From positions 141,162,211-141,226,210 of the forward strand of contig CM043966.1 in the NCBI GenBank assembly GCA_014529385.2: a stretch of DNA of 64,000 bases. The letters are read 5' to 3'. Both the position numbers and the translations under genes were made by a program. Under the pieces are notes generated by a model, which was not told the origin of the DNA, did no database searches, and saw only the letters and a list, made by a program, of their open reading frames with translations. Numbering within the stretch: the stretch's first letter is position 1; every line of letters begins with the position of its first letter. The stretch is from Adiantum capillus-veneris (Eukaryota; Streptophyta; Polypodiopsida; Polypodiales; Pteridaceae). Positions 43,438 through 54,435 of the stretch are shown here, in pieces.

Positions 43438-43852
43438 CCCTGCATGATGTGGGCAGACTGGGGTCCACCATTTTGATCTTATCTCCTCAACCACATCTCC
43501 AAATAAAGAAATAAAAATAGGACCAAAAAATTCAGATCATGAGCTATGACTCCCAGTTAATATACTTTTTCCAAATCGGATTGGAACCTTGTGTAAATAA
43601 TTCACCAAAATAGGATATCTTTCTGGCAGCAAAAGTCTTCTTGTGGTCCCCTTAGCTTAGACTTCCACTTGATTTCAATGGACACTTCATGCAATATGAA
43701 AGCATGACATTGCGCCTTGACAAAGGTTGGTAAGAATTCTGTTAATAATGCATTAAAATGAGTGCATCTTTGAAAATCATGCAGGCTAGTGTCCCACTAG
43801 GATATGAGTCCTTCCTAGTAGCTATTAAAAAGAAATATATGAAAAATACATA

Positions 43853-43904
<52 letters not shown>

Positions 43905-44194
43905 AGTTATCTTAGATATAGGATCTAGCTAGGGTGTGAGATGATAATGAGATAGTAGAAAGAAAGAACCAATGCTTTTTTCCCCAAGTTAAAGAGACGA
44001 AGCTATTGACGCTTTCCCCCATAGTATTTTTCAATGATAAAGTAAGAATATGCTACCCTTGAGATAAATAATAGGATGAGATAAAAAGCTTATTATTATA
44101 CTTAGATATGCATATGTACATTATAGAAAATATACTTATGCATCTAAAAAGTTGCAAGATAGATCTTGTAGCATTTGTTCTCACTATGTACATG
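43438..44194. other. Unassigned sequence with (AT)n
   Basis: Continues the flank interrupted by element D. Holds an (AT)n tract at 43855-43901. A diverged family A LTR could lie in its right part, but I could not align one. Confidence 0.5.
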
Positions 44195-44399
44195 TCACAA
44201 CACGACATCCATCTCCTCTAAACTTGCACATCCTTTGGTATGTGCCACATATGATTTTTTACAGTTTCAATTCCCTTGTAGATCTTCCATGATTTCATTT
44301 TCATTGATAGCTTCCAACGCTTCATCTTCACTTTGATCCTCACCTGCGTTTTGCTCTTCCTCCTCCTCAACATCTTCTCGATCACTGTCTCCTCTTCTC

Positions 44400-45387
44400 T
44401 TAAACACTTTGATCCTTTTTCCTGCAATGGGAACCTTTACTTATGTACCATCTAGTTCAGACAAGCTGTAAGTAGCATTTTCATGCACATGATTTACAAC
44501 ATACAGTCCAAACCATCTTTTTGAGAATTTAAACTGTGTGCTGGTTGTCAAGGCTACTATCATACACTAAAAGCCAGTCACCTTTGTGAATTACTTTGCT
44601 CCTGAGCCAATGTCACTTATTAAAGTAGTCCTTGTTTTTTAGCCTTGCATTTTTCAATTGCTCTTTTGCAGCCTCAATGTCTCCATGTCTTCGCTCTAGT
44701 TGCCTTATACTCAATGCAAGGAGATCTTCCCTGTTAAGCTCGTCTTGCCAAGGTAGTACATTCCATGTGGGAATTGTATCTTCAATTAGCATCACTGTCT
44801 TTTGACCATACATTAGTTCCGGAGGCATATAACCAATTACTGAGCTATGTGTTGAACGATTAGCTAAAGCATATGGAAACAAATTTGGCCACTCACTAAC
44901 CATTGCCTTTAGGGCTGTAAGTTGTAGTAAGAGAAAGATTGATTCCTAATCTGGAAAAGAACTCCCTTGCTTCCTCGGCATCCAATTGACCTCTATCCGC
45001 AGAGATCTTTCCCACACAACCATAACGACAAATCACCTCATCAAGAAGGAATTTTCATACAACTTCTATGGTTTTTGCTCAAAATGCTTGCCCTTCAACT
45101 TGGTTAGTTAGGTCCTCTAGTGCAAGAACTAAGTATCTCATCTGTTAGAGTCCTAAAGGCATTGTGACCAGATCCACAACCCATTTATAGTGCATGGACA
45201 GTGGATATGTATGGTGAAATCCATCACAATATCGGACATTTGAATACATTTGACAAGTTACACACAACTCTACAAATTGAGATACATCTTTATACATACC
45301 CTTCCACAAGTATTTTTCTTTCAACTTGGAGAAGGTTGCCCAGACACCCTTGTGACCAGCCCATAGACTCTCATGAAACTCTTGCAC
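44400..45387 (-). pseudogene. Element A2 integrase
   Basis: 45145-45387 holds the zinc-binding part (HESLWAGHKGVWATFSKLKE, CVTCQMYSNVRYCDG) and WVVDLVTMPLGL with the first core Asp. 44613-44903 reads MVSEWPNLFPYALANRSTHS and ELMYGQKTVMLIEDTIPTWN. The part with the second Asp and the Glu lies between them in broken frames, and C-terminal text lies left of 44613. It is not translatable as one protein. Confidence 0.8.
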
Positions 45388-45768
45388 GAGCTTTACTTGA
45401 GTCTCTTTTTTACATATAACCCTTTGGGTGTAACACCCTTTTGTTTAGGATGCTTCCACAAGTAAAAAGTACCCATATGCTTTTCTGGGTATCCTCTTGA
45501 ATTACTGTTTAGACCAATCATATTGTTTTGTTAGAGTACCGAAGTACCTTCCAATAAGAAGCTAATCATTTTCATAAAGCTCTTTTAAGAACGAATCAAG
45601 TGGATTAATCATGCAAACATTGTTACCTTTGACATGAGAGATAGAATAGAACTTTGTGCCCACATCATCTTCCTCATCAATCATCTCTGACTCATCTTCA
45701 TACCTTACCCTTGATAGCATATCTGCCACTGTATTGTCTTTACGTGCAATGTGCTTAAACTCGGGATT

Positions 45769-47302
45769 TCAAGACCTAATGTAGGAAATCCACTGTAACA
45801 TAGCAATGTCTGGCGTTGAGCAGCTTGTAATCATCCCAAGAAGTGGTAGACAATCTGTCTCTATAACCACTATGCACCAATTAGGTACTCTTTCCCATTT
45901 TTCAAGGTTGTAACCATACCCCATAACTCTCTCTTTATCTGTGGATAGTTTCTTTGGCAAGCACTCAGTACCTTTGATCCAAATCTCACCACGTACATGT
46001 GTCCTTCATCAGCTTGCCCTATTTCCCATCCAATTCATGTAGGCTAGTGTCTATTGTCACAATTACTAGCCTTTTCCACTCATAGTATACCTTTCTCAAA
46101 GTTGGTGCTGATTGGAGTAACTCCTTTAGCTTTTTCATGGATTTTACACGTGCTTCTGTCCATTTAACTTTTTGATTCTTTCTAATAAATTGATAAAGAG
46201 AATCAACTTCATGTGCATAATGTGGAATCCAAATAACATAAAAGATACATGCTCCCAGAAACCTTCTAACCTCAGTGATGCTGGTGCATGTTGTTTTTCA
46301 TTCTTTGGATGGCATCTACCTTTGTTGTACAAGGTTTCCTACCATATGACCCGCACATGTGCCCCCACAATGAGCACTTCATTGACACCAAACATAGACT
46401 TTTTCCCTGACAAAGTAAGATTCACTTCTTCCAACCTAGACAAAATTTTTTCACAATCATTTATGTGATCTGCCACAAACCTATGACATTCCCTGATATC
46501 CAAAGCTTCATCTTTCTCACTTTCTTCACATCCTTTGATAGGAAAATCATCAATGAAAGGCATTGTGATTTGAGGAATAAAGTCACGTAAGACCTTATTC
46601 ATCCTATTCATCATATGTGCAACAGAGTTGGTTGCTCCCTAAGGCAAGGTACACATTTTTACCAAACCTAAAGGTGTCTCATGGTTGTCAAGTCTCTACT
46701 TTCTATTGCAAGCTAAAATTGATCATACCGTGAGTAGAGGTCCCCCATTGAGTAGATTTCCCTCCCTGCAAACGCCTCTGCAAACTCATCCACAATCAGA
46801 TCTGTACCTAAATTTCTAATTGTCACCTTGTTCACTGGTTGCATATCTTGGATGAAGCGTAGAGCACCATTCTTTTTTGGAACTGTGAACCACTTGTTTG
46901 AGTATGGAGCTGGCAAGAAGGCTCCAAAATTCCCATTTTGATCTTTGCATTTAATAGCTCTACTAGCTTGGGCAAATGAGCCTTTGGAACTAGAATAGGT
47001 TGCAGATTCCAAGGCACATGAGGGATTGTAAAGATTACCATAGGAGCTACAATAGAAGGATCAACAAATCCTATCTCATGTGGCTCAAATGCAAAAGCCT
47101 TACCATGATTTGAAAGCATTCCTTTAAAGCACCTTGTCTCCTCCTGTGTTAGAAACTCCTTGCAACCAATTTGCAACTCTTGAAAAGACTCCTTTGTAAA
47201 GGTGTGCTCAATCTTTTTAGGATTTCTCAAACTTTGTTGCAAAGAATCCTGCTCAATCTTTTTCCTATTGTTGGGTGGTAAGGGTGAAGCTATTGGTTTC
47301 AC
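45769..47302 (-). pseudogene. Element A2 reverse transcriptase and RNase H
   Basis: 46832-47302 and 46713-47012 overlap in two frames around KAHLPKLVELLNAKIKMGIL and FTVPKKNGALRFIQDMQPVN, so a frameshift lies near 46900. YSMGDLYSRYDQF follows. 46339-46614 has ITMPFIDDFPIKGCEE with the catalytic F-I-D-D, and RLEEVNLTLSGKKSMFGVNE. 45769-45960 holds VIETDCLPLLGMI from RNase H. The residues match element A closely, confirming that the F at the first active-site position is normal for this family. Confidence 0.82.
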
Positions 47303-47310
47303 CTTCTTTG

Positions 47311-48085
47311 CTACACTCTTGTATTTAGTTTCAACATGGACTTCTGGCCAAGTGTTTTCTTAAAACATTGGTTTAAGGCTTCTATTACTTGATACATTTC
47401 CATAGAGAATACTTCCACAACTTCATTTTCAAGATGCAAACTAGAATCCATTACAACATCAAGCTCACCCATAGTATCTACAAAAGAAACTTGTTCACAC
47501 AAACCCAAAACATTCTCAGTAGGCTCTAGCAACCCACTCTCTTTCATGCCTATTTGTACATTATGTACATATTGCCTCTCACATATCTTCAAATATTCAA
47601 ATTTTGTAAAATATACTGATCCATTCCTTGTTACCAAGGAGCCCGTTAAGAAAGTTTCACTTATTTTTGGATCAGGCGTGACCCTTTTTCTTTCTGTACC
47701 ACTGCAATCTCGCTTTACAATGGTACTTGGCAAAAACCCATCATTTCCCTATGGTCATGAAACTCTTTGCTCACCTTGGTAGAGGATGATCTCTGAGGTT
47801 GTCACGATTTCTTTCATGGTTTACAGAAATTGTGAGAAATTGAACAACACACTTACCATCTTTGCTTCGTATATTGGTATAAGCTGAACGATCATCCATT
47901 ACCTTTATTTCCATTTGAACTCCCACAATGTAGGGTTGTCCAAGGATAAGATGATATGAAGATGTATCCTATATAAAGAAGTTTTGTTCAACCTTTACAT
48001 AATCTATTGTCACCTTTACGACATGCTGCATACAATTCACTTGATACATTGTTTGCCACTCTAACCATCCAACCATGTTCTATGT
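47311..48085 (-). pseudogene. Element A2 protease end and linker
   Basis: EHGWMVRVANNVSSELYAAC near 48040-48085 matches the protease C-terminal half of element A (NHGWMIRVANKSSGELYGAC). 47311-47733 holds the linker, IVKRDCSGTERKRVTPDPKI through VEVFSMEMYQVIEAL. The catalytic Asp part is missing because the copy is cut at about 48085. Confidence 0.75.
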
Positions 48086-49118
48086 CGACATCTTCGACAT
48101 CGGCTTTCCCATGGACGAGTGATTTTTCATTGTGTTCATGGCATGTGTGGGTGAGGTACTTTATTCTAGAGGATTGACACCCGTCATCGACATCAAGCGC
48201 ATCAATTACCATTCATGGCATAGATTTGGCTATGCCTCTCTTGGTGGCTATTTGACTTGCACATTTTTGTCTGGCGACAGAAATTGACATCAACTTCATA
48301 GTCTACATCGACATGCAGGTTAGGTTCTCAGATATGCACATGTATAATGCCTTTTAGGTGACTTTTGCAGTCACTTTGATAGCAGTTTGTCTGCGAACGG
48401 TTATGAATTGACAAATGCATACTTTTTGAGCACACACAATGCCATTGAGCTCTTTTGAGAGTAGATATCCCTGCAGGGATTTGTTTTACTGCTCGTAGAA
48501 TTCTTGGAACCTTTTTTGTGTGCAGTGTCTCATGTACATTGAGTTGAAGTTACTGCCTATTGTACTTCATGTGGAGCCATTTTTTAACTATCTTGATAGT
48601 TTTCTCGACCCTTTTTGAGACCCGAACCAGAAGAGCCCTTTCTTAGACTGTGGCTAGTCTTCGATATGCTTTAGCTTTTGGAGGGTCATTTGTGTGAGAT
48701 TTTCTTTGAGCTAAGGTGTTCTTGAATGTTGAAACTCTTTTGGTGGTACAATTTGCTGGAGTACCCCTCTTTTGGGATCCTCACCATAGGCCATGTATCT
48801 GGGCGGTTTCTTTTACTTTTGACGTCGAGTTGGCGATCGATTAACAATTTGTTACGATAGTTTTATGCCCAATGATCACTGTTGTCTACTTATGTGTTGC
48901 TTTTGTGCAGTCGGGTTTGAGAGTTTCTCCTCGTACAAAGGAGACTCTGTTGGATTTTTCCCGCGAGTCGACCATATGTGTTTTTGGCACATTTGACTGC
49001 TTGTAGCCAGTGATTTTACCGCATTTGTCTTGAGTTTCTACTCCTATTCTAGGGAAAACTTTGCCAAAATTTTCCCAGCACTTTTTGGCATAAAACTTTG
49101 GTGAATTGCTCTTGAGTT

Positions 49119-49893
49119 ATGGCTGCTAGTAGTGCTTCAAAAAGGGAAGACTACTACATAAAGAAGTTTGATGGCACAAATTTTACGATTTGGGAGCAAC
49201 ATATGCGTGCTGTCTTGGTCAACAAGGGCCTGGCAGCACCATTGAAAGAGCATAGAGAGAATGCTTACACTAATGATCAATGGGAAGAGTTGGATGCCTG
49301 TGCTATGGCCACGATTAGATTACATCTTGGCGAGACCATATTCTTCACAATTATGCACAAGACTTCGGCACAAGAGCTTTGGGATTCTCTATGCACAACT
49401 TGGGATGGGAAAAGCGCTCCCATCAAAGTTTTCTTGATGAAGAAACTTATGTGTTTGAATATGAAGGAAGGCAGCAGTGTTAATGCACACTTGAATGAGT
49501 TTCATAGTACATTTTCTCAGTTGAATCAGAGGGGCTACATTTCGATGATGAAATGAAAGCCATTTTCTTGCTATGCTCTTTGCCTTCTTCTTGGGATACT
49601 TTCAATATTGCAATTAGTTACTCCGTACCAGGCGATAAAATGAAATTCAATGATGCCACTAGTGCATTGCTCACTGAAGAGATTAGACGTCAATCTCTTA
49701 ATAGCGGTGGGCATGGAGATGCATACATGGAGAGTGGCCATAATTGCCATAGGCAAAGAGGTGGGCGTAGTTGCAATTGTGATCGTTCACAGGATCGTAA
49801 GGATCACCATAATCATAGCAAGAGTTGAGTTCATGACTTAAGAAATATATAATGCTATCATTGCAATAAGAAAGGCCATTTAAAGAAAGATTG
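49119..49893 (+). pseudogene. Element F copia gag
   Basis: ATG at 49119 gives MAASSASKREDYYIKKFDGT, NFTIWEQHMRAVLVNKGL and QWEELDACAMATIRLHLGET. It runs on to LWDSLCTTWDGKSAPIKVFL and MKEGSSVNAHLNEFHSTFSQ, a complete copia Gag core. It stops at 49556 after GYISMMK. A one-base shift continues as MKAIFLLCSLPSSWDTFNIA (49553-49828). After a further stop a zinc knuckle CYHCNKKGHLKKDC lies at about 49852-49893. Gag would package copia RNA. Element C keeps the same N-terminus but lacks this central part. Confidence 0.88.
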
Positions 49894-50049
49894 CCATATT
49901 TTATAGCGTGAAAAGGGTAAACCTATAAAGAAGCATGAAGCTCCAAAGAGCAGTGTAAAGATTGAAGAGATCAATGTGGTCGAATATCCACCTTCAGAGA
50001 TTGTTTTCGACATGCAGAAGTCGCATATGTACTTGTTTTCACTTCCAAT

Positions 50050-50244
50050 TTGAGTCCATATGCGTCATTGTCCCTTGATGAGTGTTATGCGCAAAATTGG
50101 ATCATTGATTTAGGTGCCAATTTCCATGTTACTCCCCATAGGGAATGGTTCTCCACCTATACTACTATGAATGGTTCCATCAAGCTTGGAGATTCCTATC
50201 AGATTAATACATACGATATGAGAGATGTCAAGTTATGCATGACA
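50050..50244 (+). pseudogene. Element F copia protease start
   Basis: WIIDLGANFHVTPHREWFST is the copia protease active-site region, with D-L-G in place of D-S-G. The match ends at about 50235, where LTR sequence of family B takes over. Confidence 0.8.
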
Positions 50245-51260
50245 TGTCATCATAATTAATATCTAATTCTCCTAAATGATTTTCTCATGTTAAACTGATT
50301 ATTTAATATGGGAAGTACCGAGGGAGAAAAAGCTAGAATATTGGTTAAACTGGCAGACCGGCCACAGTAGGGATCCAAAGGAGGGAAAATAGGGATCCAA
50401 TGGGGGGGGGGGCCATCTGCAAAAGAGCAATGTGCAACAATGGGCTTCAAAGACCCTAAGGTTCAACCCATTAAGACTTCCAAAATGCTAAGGTTTCAAA
50501 ATTCAAAGGTTAGGTCCAATGGTCAAAACCTAGGGCAAATTGGATGCTTATGTGAAGACCCTAAAGTCTTCACATATCCCTAGATAGGAGGGGGCGAGCC
50601 TTTCTTGTAGGGGATGAGGGAGAAACACACACAGTCACTCTAGCAAGCTTCCCATACACAAAGGGAATAGGGGACACATGTCAGCTCCCTAGCCCAGTTG
50701 CCCCCAAGGTGCATTCAAATCCTATTGGATGGCCATAGAGGTGGAGCAATGAGAATCAAGATAGAGTAAATTTAGTTTAATTCATTTTAAAACACTTGAT
50801 AAAAGAACCAATAGGAATTAAGCTCTCTAGAAGACTACTCAACGGTCTCCCAAGGGGTCCAATGAGCATTCAGCAACCCAAGGCTTGCCTGATTCCTATT
50901 GGCCAGAAGACTAAAGGATCCAATGAGAGTTTAATTGCAATATTTAATTACCTAAAGCTCTCACAAAAGGGGAAAGGGGGACACATGTCACAGGGCTATC
51001 ACTTATGCTTCTTCATTATCATTGGCTAAGCTTTGCAGGGTCCAATGGAATGCTAGCATGAGTAAAAATCAAGAGGGGTTGACCAAGAGAGAGAGAGGGG
51101 GTTGGTTTTGGCAAGGCATTATCACACACACACTCATACAATCTCATGTATAAAGCAAAGAAGACTCTCTCTCCTTCTCAATCTTTAATGGAAAGCTCAT
51201 CACCTACTCCAAGCTTGTGAGAAGGGAGGCCTACACCAATAACTCTTGGATTTGTGATGC
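50245..51260 (+). repeat. Family B LTR in opposite orientation, interrupted by element G
   Basis: Starts TGTCATCATAATTAATATC, the reverse complement of the element B LTR end (27850 leftwards), and shares AAATGATTTTCTCATGTTAA. Further right, CTCCAAGCTTGTGAGAAG and GCCTACACCAA match, inverted, 20401-20450 in element B's left LTR. It stops at GATGC 51260, where element G begins. No internal region follows, so it is a solo or truncated LTR. Confidence 0.78.
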
Positions 51261-51416
51261 TGACGGACGCAAAGCAGACCCCGAACCTCGACGGCCTCTA
51301 AAACGCCGGGGGCCGAATGGCTCGCCTCGAGCCTGCCACGGTAAAGCGAACAGGGGGCACCACCTAGCTTTGAGCGGCAAGGACGCAAAGCCCACGATGA
51401 TATGAACACCACAAGC

Positions 51417-51418
<2 letters not shown>

Positions 51419-51481
<63 letters not shown>
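51419..51481 (+). repeat. (AC)n microsatellite in element G left LTR
   Basis: 31 AC units, then a short AGACAGAGAGAGA. The homologous site in the right LTR (60139-60237) is an AG repeat. Confidence 0.95.
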
Positions 51482-51485
<4 letters not shown>

Positions 51486-51839
51486 GAGAGAGAACACTCG
51501 CAATTGATAAAAAAACAACCTCGGGGATGTGAGGGTGAATTATTTCTGCAATATTTACAAGGTGGCATGCCGTGGTGGTAGAGAGGTAGAGGGAAGAGAG
51601 GGTGTAACCTACTTGGTGCGTTCTCTAGGGCGACTCAATGACTGCAAATGTTCATTGCCAAGAGCGTGCATACGTGTGTGCATCGACCATTGGAGTCGAG
51701 AGATGGGTGTGAGTCCCTTCACATGGTGCAATTTCCAAGGCAAACCCAACACACAAGACCCTAAACCCTCTCCCCGTGATGGTGATGGTGTCAATCCCTC
51801 CCACTGCACTCTACCCAATGCTTGGTTCCACATAAGTTG

Positions 51840-51867
<28 letters not shown>
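51840..51867 (+). repeat. Poly-C run of 28 nt
   Basis: The right LTR reads GTTGCCCCCTCCGATAATG at this point, so the run expanded in this copy or is an assembly or sequencing artefact. Confidence 0.9.
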
Positions 51868-51870
<3 letters not shown>

Positions 51871-52919
51871 AGTGACCTCTCAGTGCCAATTTATAGGTGT
51901 TGGCTGCTTGGATTATGGTAATCCCAGTGTGGTTAGGGTAATCTTAATCGGGGAGACAAAGCAAGTGGTGGGCCCGGAGTGGTTGACCCTTGCTTTGTTT
52001 TGGGGATGGTTATTAAAAGATGGGAATCTCTAGGTGGGCCTTTATTATCCTCACCTAGAGAGAGGATATTTACAAAAGGGAAATTTACAATGTCTTGGGT
52101 GAAAACTGAAGATAATGGTAAAATAACCTAAAATTATTGAGATGGCATCGAGGTTGCGTGTTGCCGGTGAATGGCGAGCTGCCGGTGCGTTGGTGTCGAG
52201 CGTACTTCTTTTCGGAGTCGGCCGGGGCATGCCTTTGGCGCATTTTCTGTTTTTGTCGTTGGCGGCGCGTGCTTTGGATCCTTCTTCTTCCGTTTGTCGA
52301 TGTCATAGGCGTTTATGCATGTGTGTATGTATGTATGTGTGGGAGCATGTGTGTGTGTATATCTTTTTTTTGTGGGTGAGTGCGTATATGTATATGTATG
52401 TGCGCATGCGTGCTGGGAACACGGGAAAGGGGGGGGGGTTATATAATGTATATATATATATATAATTTATATATATATTTTTATCTCTGTTTTCCTGTGG
52501 CGGATGGTGGACTGTTTGCGCATGTCGGAAGGAGAGGAGGGAGGAGTGTGGTGGGGTGTGTGTGTGTGTGTGTTTCAACTGTTGCCGAAAGGCGAGTGTG
52601 TGTGGGTGTGTGGTATGCTGCGGACTGCGCGCGAGAGAGTGTGTGTGAGTGAGTGGTATGCTGCCGCAAGGCGAGAGAGAGAGATTTGCGCTGGCGGCAT
52701 CCGGATGAGAAAGAGAGAGAGAGAGTTGGCGTGCTGTCGCAAGGCGTGAGAGGCAGAGGGGGAGGGTGAGGGGTGAGGGGATAAGGGATAGAGAGAGTGT
52801 GTGAGGGAGAGTGAGGGAGAGAGGGGGTATGGCGGGGCATGGGTTTGTGTGGGTGAGAGGGAGAGGGGGAGGGTGGTGTGTCTTGCATGGGCTTAAGGAC
52901 GAAGGACAACTAAGTCAAT

Positions 52920-53249
52920 GGGGGGGGGGGGGGGGGGGGGGGGGGGGGAATATATCAGCGGGCTGGGGGGGAGAGAATGAGGCCGAAGGAGGGTGGGGAA
53001 GAGTGAGGGGGGGGGGGGGGGTGGTCTCACGCGGCTCACACTGAGGGAGCACAAGAGAGGGGTTGGGGGGTTTGTTCCTAATTTCTGCTTGGCGGGGGAG
53101 GGTAAATCGGGGGGGGGGGGGGGGGGGGGGTGGGGAAGAGGGGGAGGATGGTATGTAAAGAAAATGGGGGGGAGAGAGTGCGAGAGTTTTATCGGATGCC
53201 CGTGGGGCGGGAAGGGAAAGATGAGTTACGGTGGGGGGGTACTGAGAGT

Positions 53250-53295
<46 letters not shown>
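52920..53295 (+). repeat. Cluster of poly-G runs (29, 15, 22 and 46 nt)
   Basis: G runs at 52920-52948, 53007-53021, 53109-53130 and 53250-53295 lie in a G-rich, GA/GT-repeat setting from about 52430 onward. They have clear G-quadruplex potential on the plus strand. Confidence 0.9.
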
Positions 53296-53296
<1 letters not shown>

Positions 53297-53377
53297 GAAA
53301 TGAGTTTTTTCTCTTTTTTTTCTTTGATTTGCCGAAAGCCGGCTATCATTAGCCCTCTCTGTTTTGGCTAGAGGCAT

Positions 53378-54434
53378 TCATGCTTCTAGCCCTTCTTCAG
53401 TTTCTTCAGCTGTAGAGTTAGAGGGTTCTCCCTCTTCTGGAATGTCTAGCACGAATTCTGGGTCAAACCTAAGAAAATACCTCTTCAGTCTCCATCCATT
53501 GACTCTAGTCTTGTGAATTCTCCCATCTACCTCCATCAGCTTATAGCTGCCGTTGTCGTAGAGTTTCTTGATGATGAATGGTCCTTCCCATCTGGGTTGA
53601 AATTTCTTATCCTTCCTGGTATCAAATCTGTTGTCGTATCGCAACACTAACATGTCTTTTTCTAGTCCTTTCTTTAAGCCCTTGATTGAAAGTGAGTCAG
53701 TGTCTTTCTGCCTGTGCCGCATAGTGATTGATTGCTTCTTCCCTATCCAGTTGTAGTCTCTCTAGATCCAAGATGTGGTTTCTAAGGTTTACGATTGGAC
53801 GGTGAGTTTGGCTGGCCAAGACTCGTAAGCTGGCTATTTGTACCTCAATGGGTAGAATTGCCTCCTTCCCATAAACTAGATGGAAAGGGGTGAAACCTAG
53901 TGATGTTCGGAACGTTGTTCTATAGGCCCAAAGAGCTGCCATGAGATGTTTATCCCAATCTCCCGTATGGTTGTTCACCTGTTTGGTGATGATCTTGCAA
54001 ATCATTCCATTTACTTTCTCTACCAGACCATTGCATTGTGGATAGTATGGTGTGGAATGCCGACGTGTGATGCCTAACTTCTTCATCAGTTCTCCTACCA
54101 CATCACCTCTGAATCCTGGTCCTCTATCTGATATTATCTCAAGAGGAGTGCCAAAACGACAAACGATATGCTCAAAAATGAACTTTGCCACCTCTTGGGC
54201 TGTAATGCGGGTGGTGGCCGTTGCTTCTGCCCATCGCGTCATGTAGTCTACCCCCACAATGATGTATAGTTTACTTGATTGGGCCCTTGGTAAGGGACCA
54301 ATTGCATCTATTCCCCATTTCTCAAACGGACCATATGAAATGATAGGGGTTTGTGGCTCGTAGGTTAGCGTGCGATCATTGGCCACTTGACAGGCCTTAC
54401 ATGTTTTACACCAATGGTGTACATCTCTGTTCAA
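53378..54434 (-). pseudogene. Element G integrase, one internal frameshift
   Basis: The zinc-binding part begins in the end of the pol frame (CHDGVCGGHFALDST) and continues here with WCKTCKACQ. The core has all three acidic residues: GIDAIGPLPRAQSSK, IISDRGPGF and NGLVEKVNG, with the DD35E spacing plausible. ALWAYRTTFRTSLGFTPFHL and VYGKEAILP follow. A frameshift near 53700-53720 separates the C-terminal domain MLVLRYDNRFDTRKDKKFQP, RWEGPFIIKKLYDNGSYKL (53378-53722). The pol frame itself ends at 54436 through a single missing base, since GYFWPSLNRDVH is readable in the next frame. It would insert cDNA in the nucleus if the breaks were absent. Confidence 0.88.
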
Positions 54435-54435
54435 A

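Larger units (their letters stand above)
44195..48085 (-). mobile_element. Element A2: truncated second copy of the element A family
   Basis: Starting with ACACGACATCC and TCTCCTCTAAACTTGCACATCC (compare 6407-6432), the minus strand follows element A from integrase to the end of protease. Blocks: 44613-44903, 45145-45387, 45769-45960, 46144-46332, 46339-46614, 46713-47302, 47311-47733 and about 47988-48085. Gag, CCHC finger, 5' LTR and a recognisable 3' LTR are absent. It breaks off inside protease near 48085 against copia leader sequence. Confidence 0.85.
48086..50244 (+). mobile_element. Element F: 5' fragment of a Ty1/copia element
   Basis: About 1 kb of GT-rich leader (48086-49118) is followed by copia gag, zinc knuckle and protease, cut off at 50244 by the LTR of family B. 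No copia LTR was found at the left, so both ends are lost. Confidence 0.8.
51261..53348 (-). repeat. Element G 3' LTR (left), including G-tract region
   Basis: 51261-51904 aligns with 59979-60622. 51905-53348 has no clear counterpart on the right. It ends CCGGCTATCA, which read on the minus strand gives TGATAGCCGGCTTTCGGC after a purine-rich tract, as expected for an LTR start. Frames across it (52100-53300) are products of GT, GA and poly-G tracts and not genes. Confidence 0.7.

Noticed and set aside
51200-53377. Frames encoding poly-Pro, poly-Gly or His-Thr repeats
   Set aside because: They translate the (AC)n tract, GT/GA repeats and poly-G/poly-C runs of the element G LTR; no independent coding evidence.
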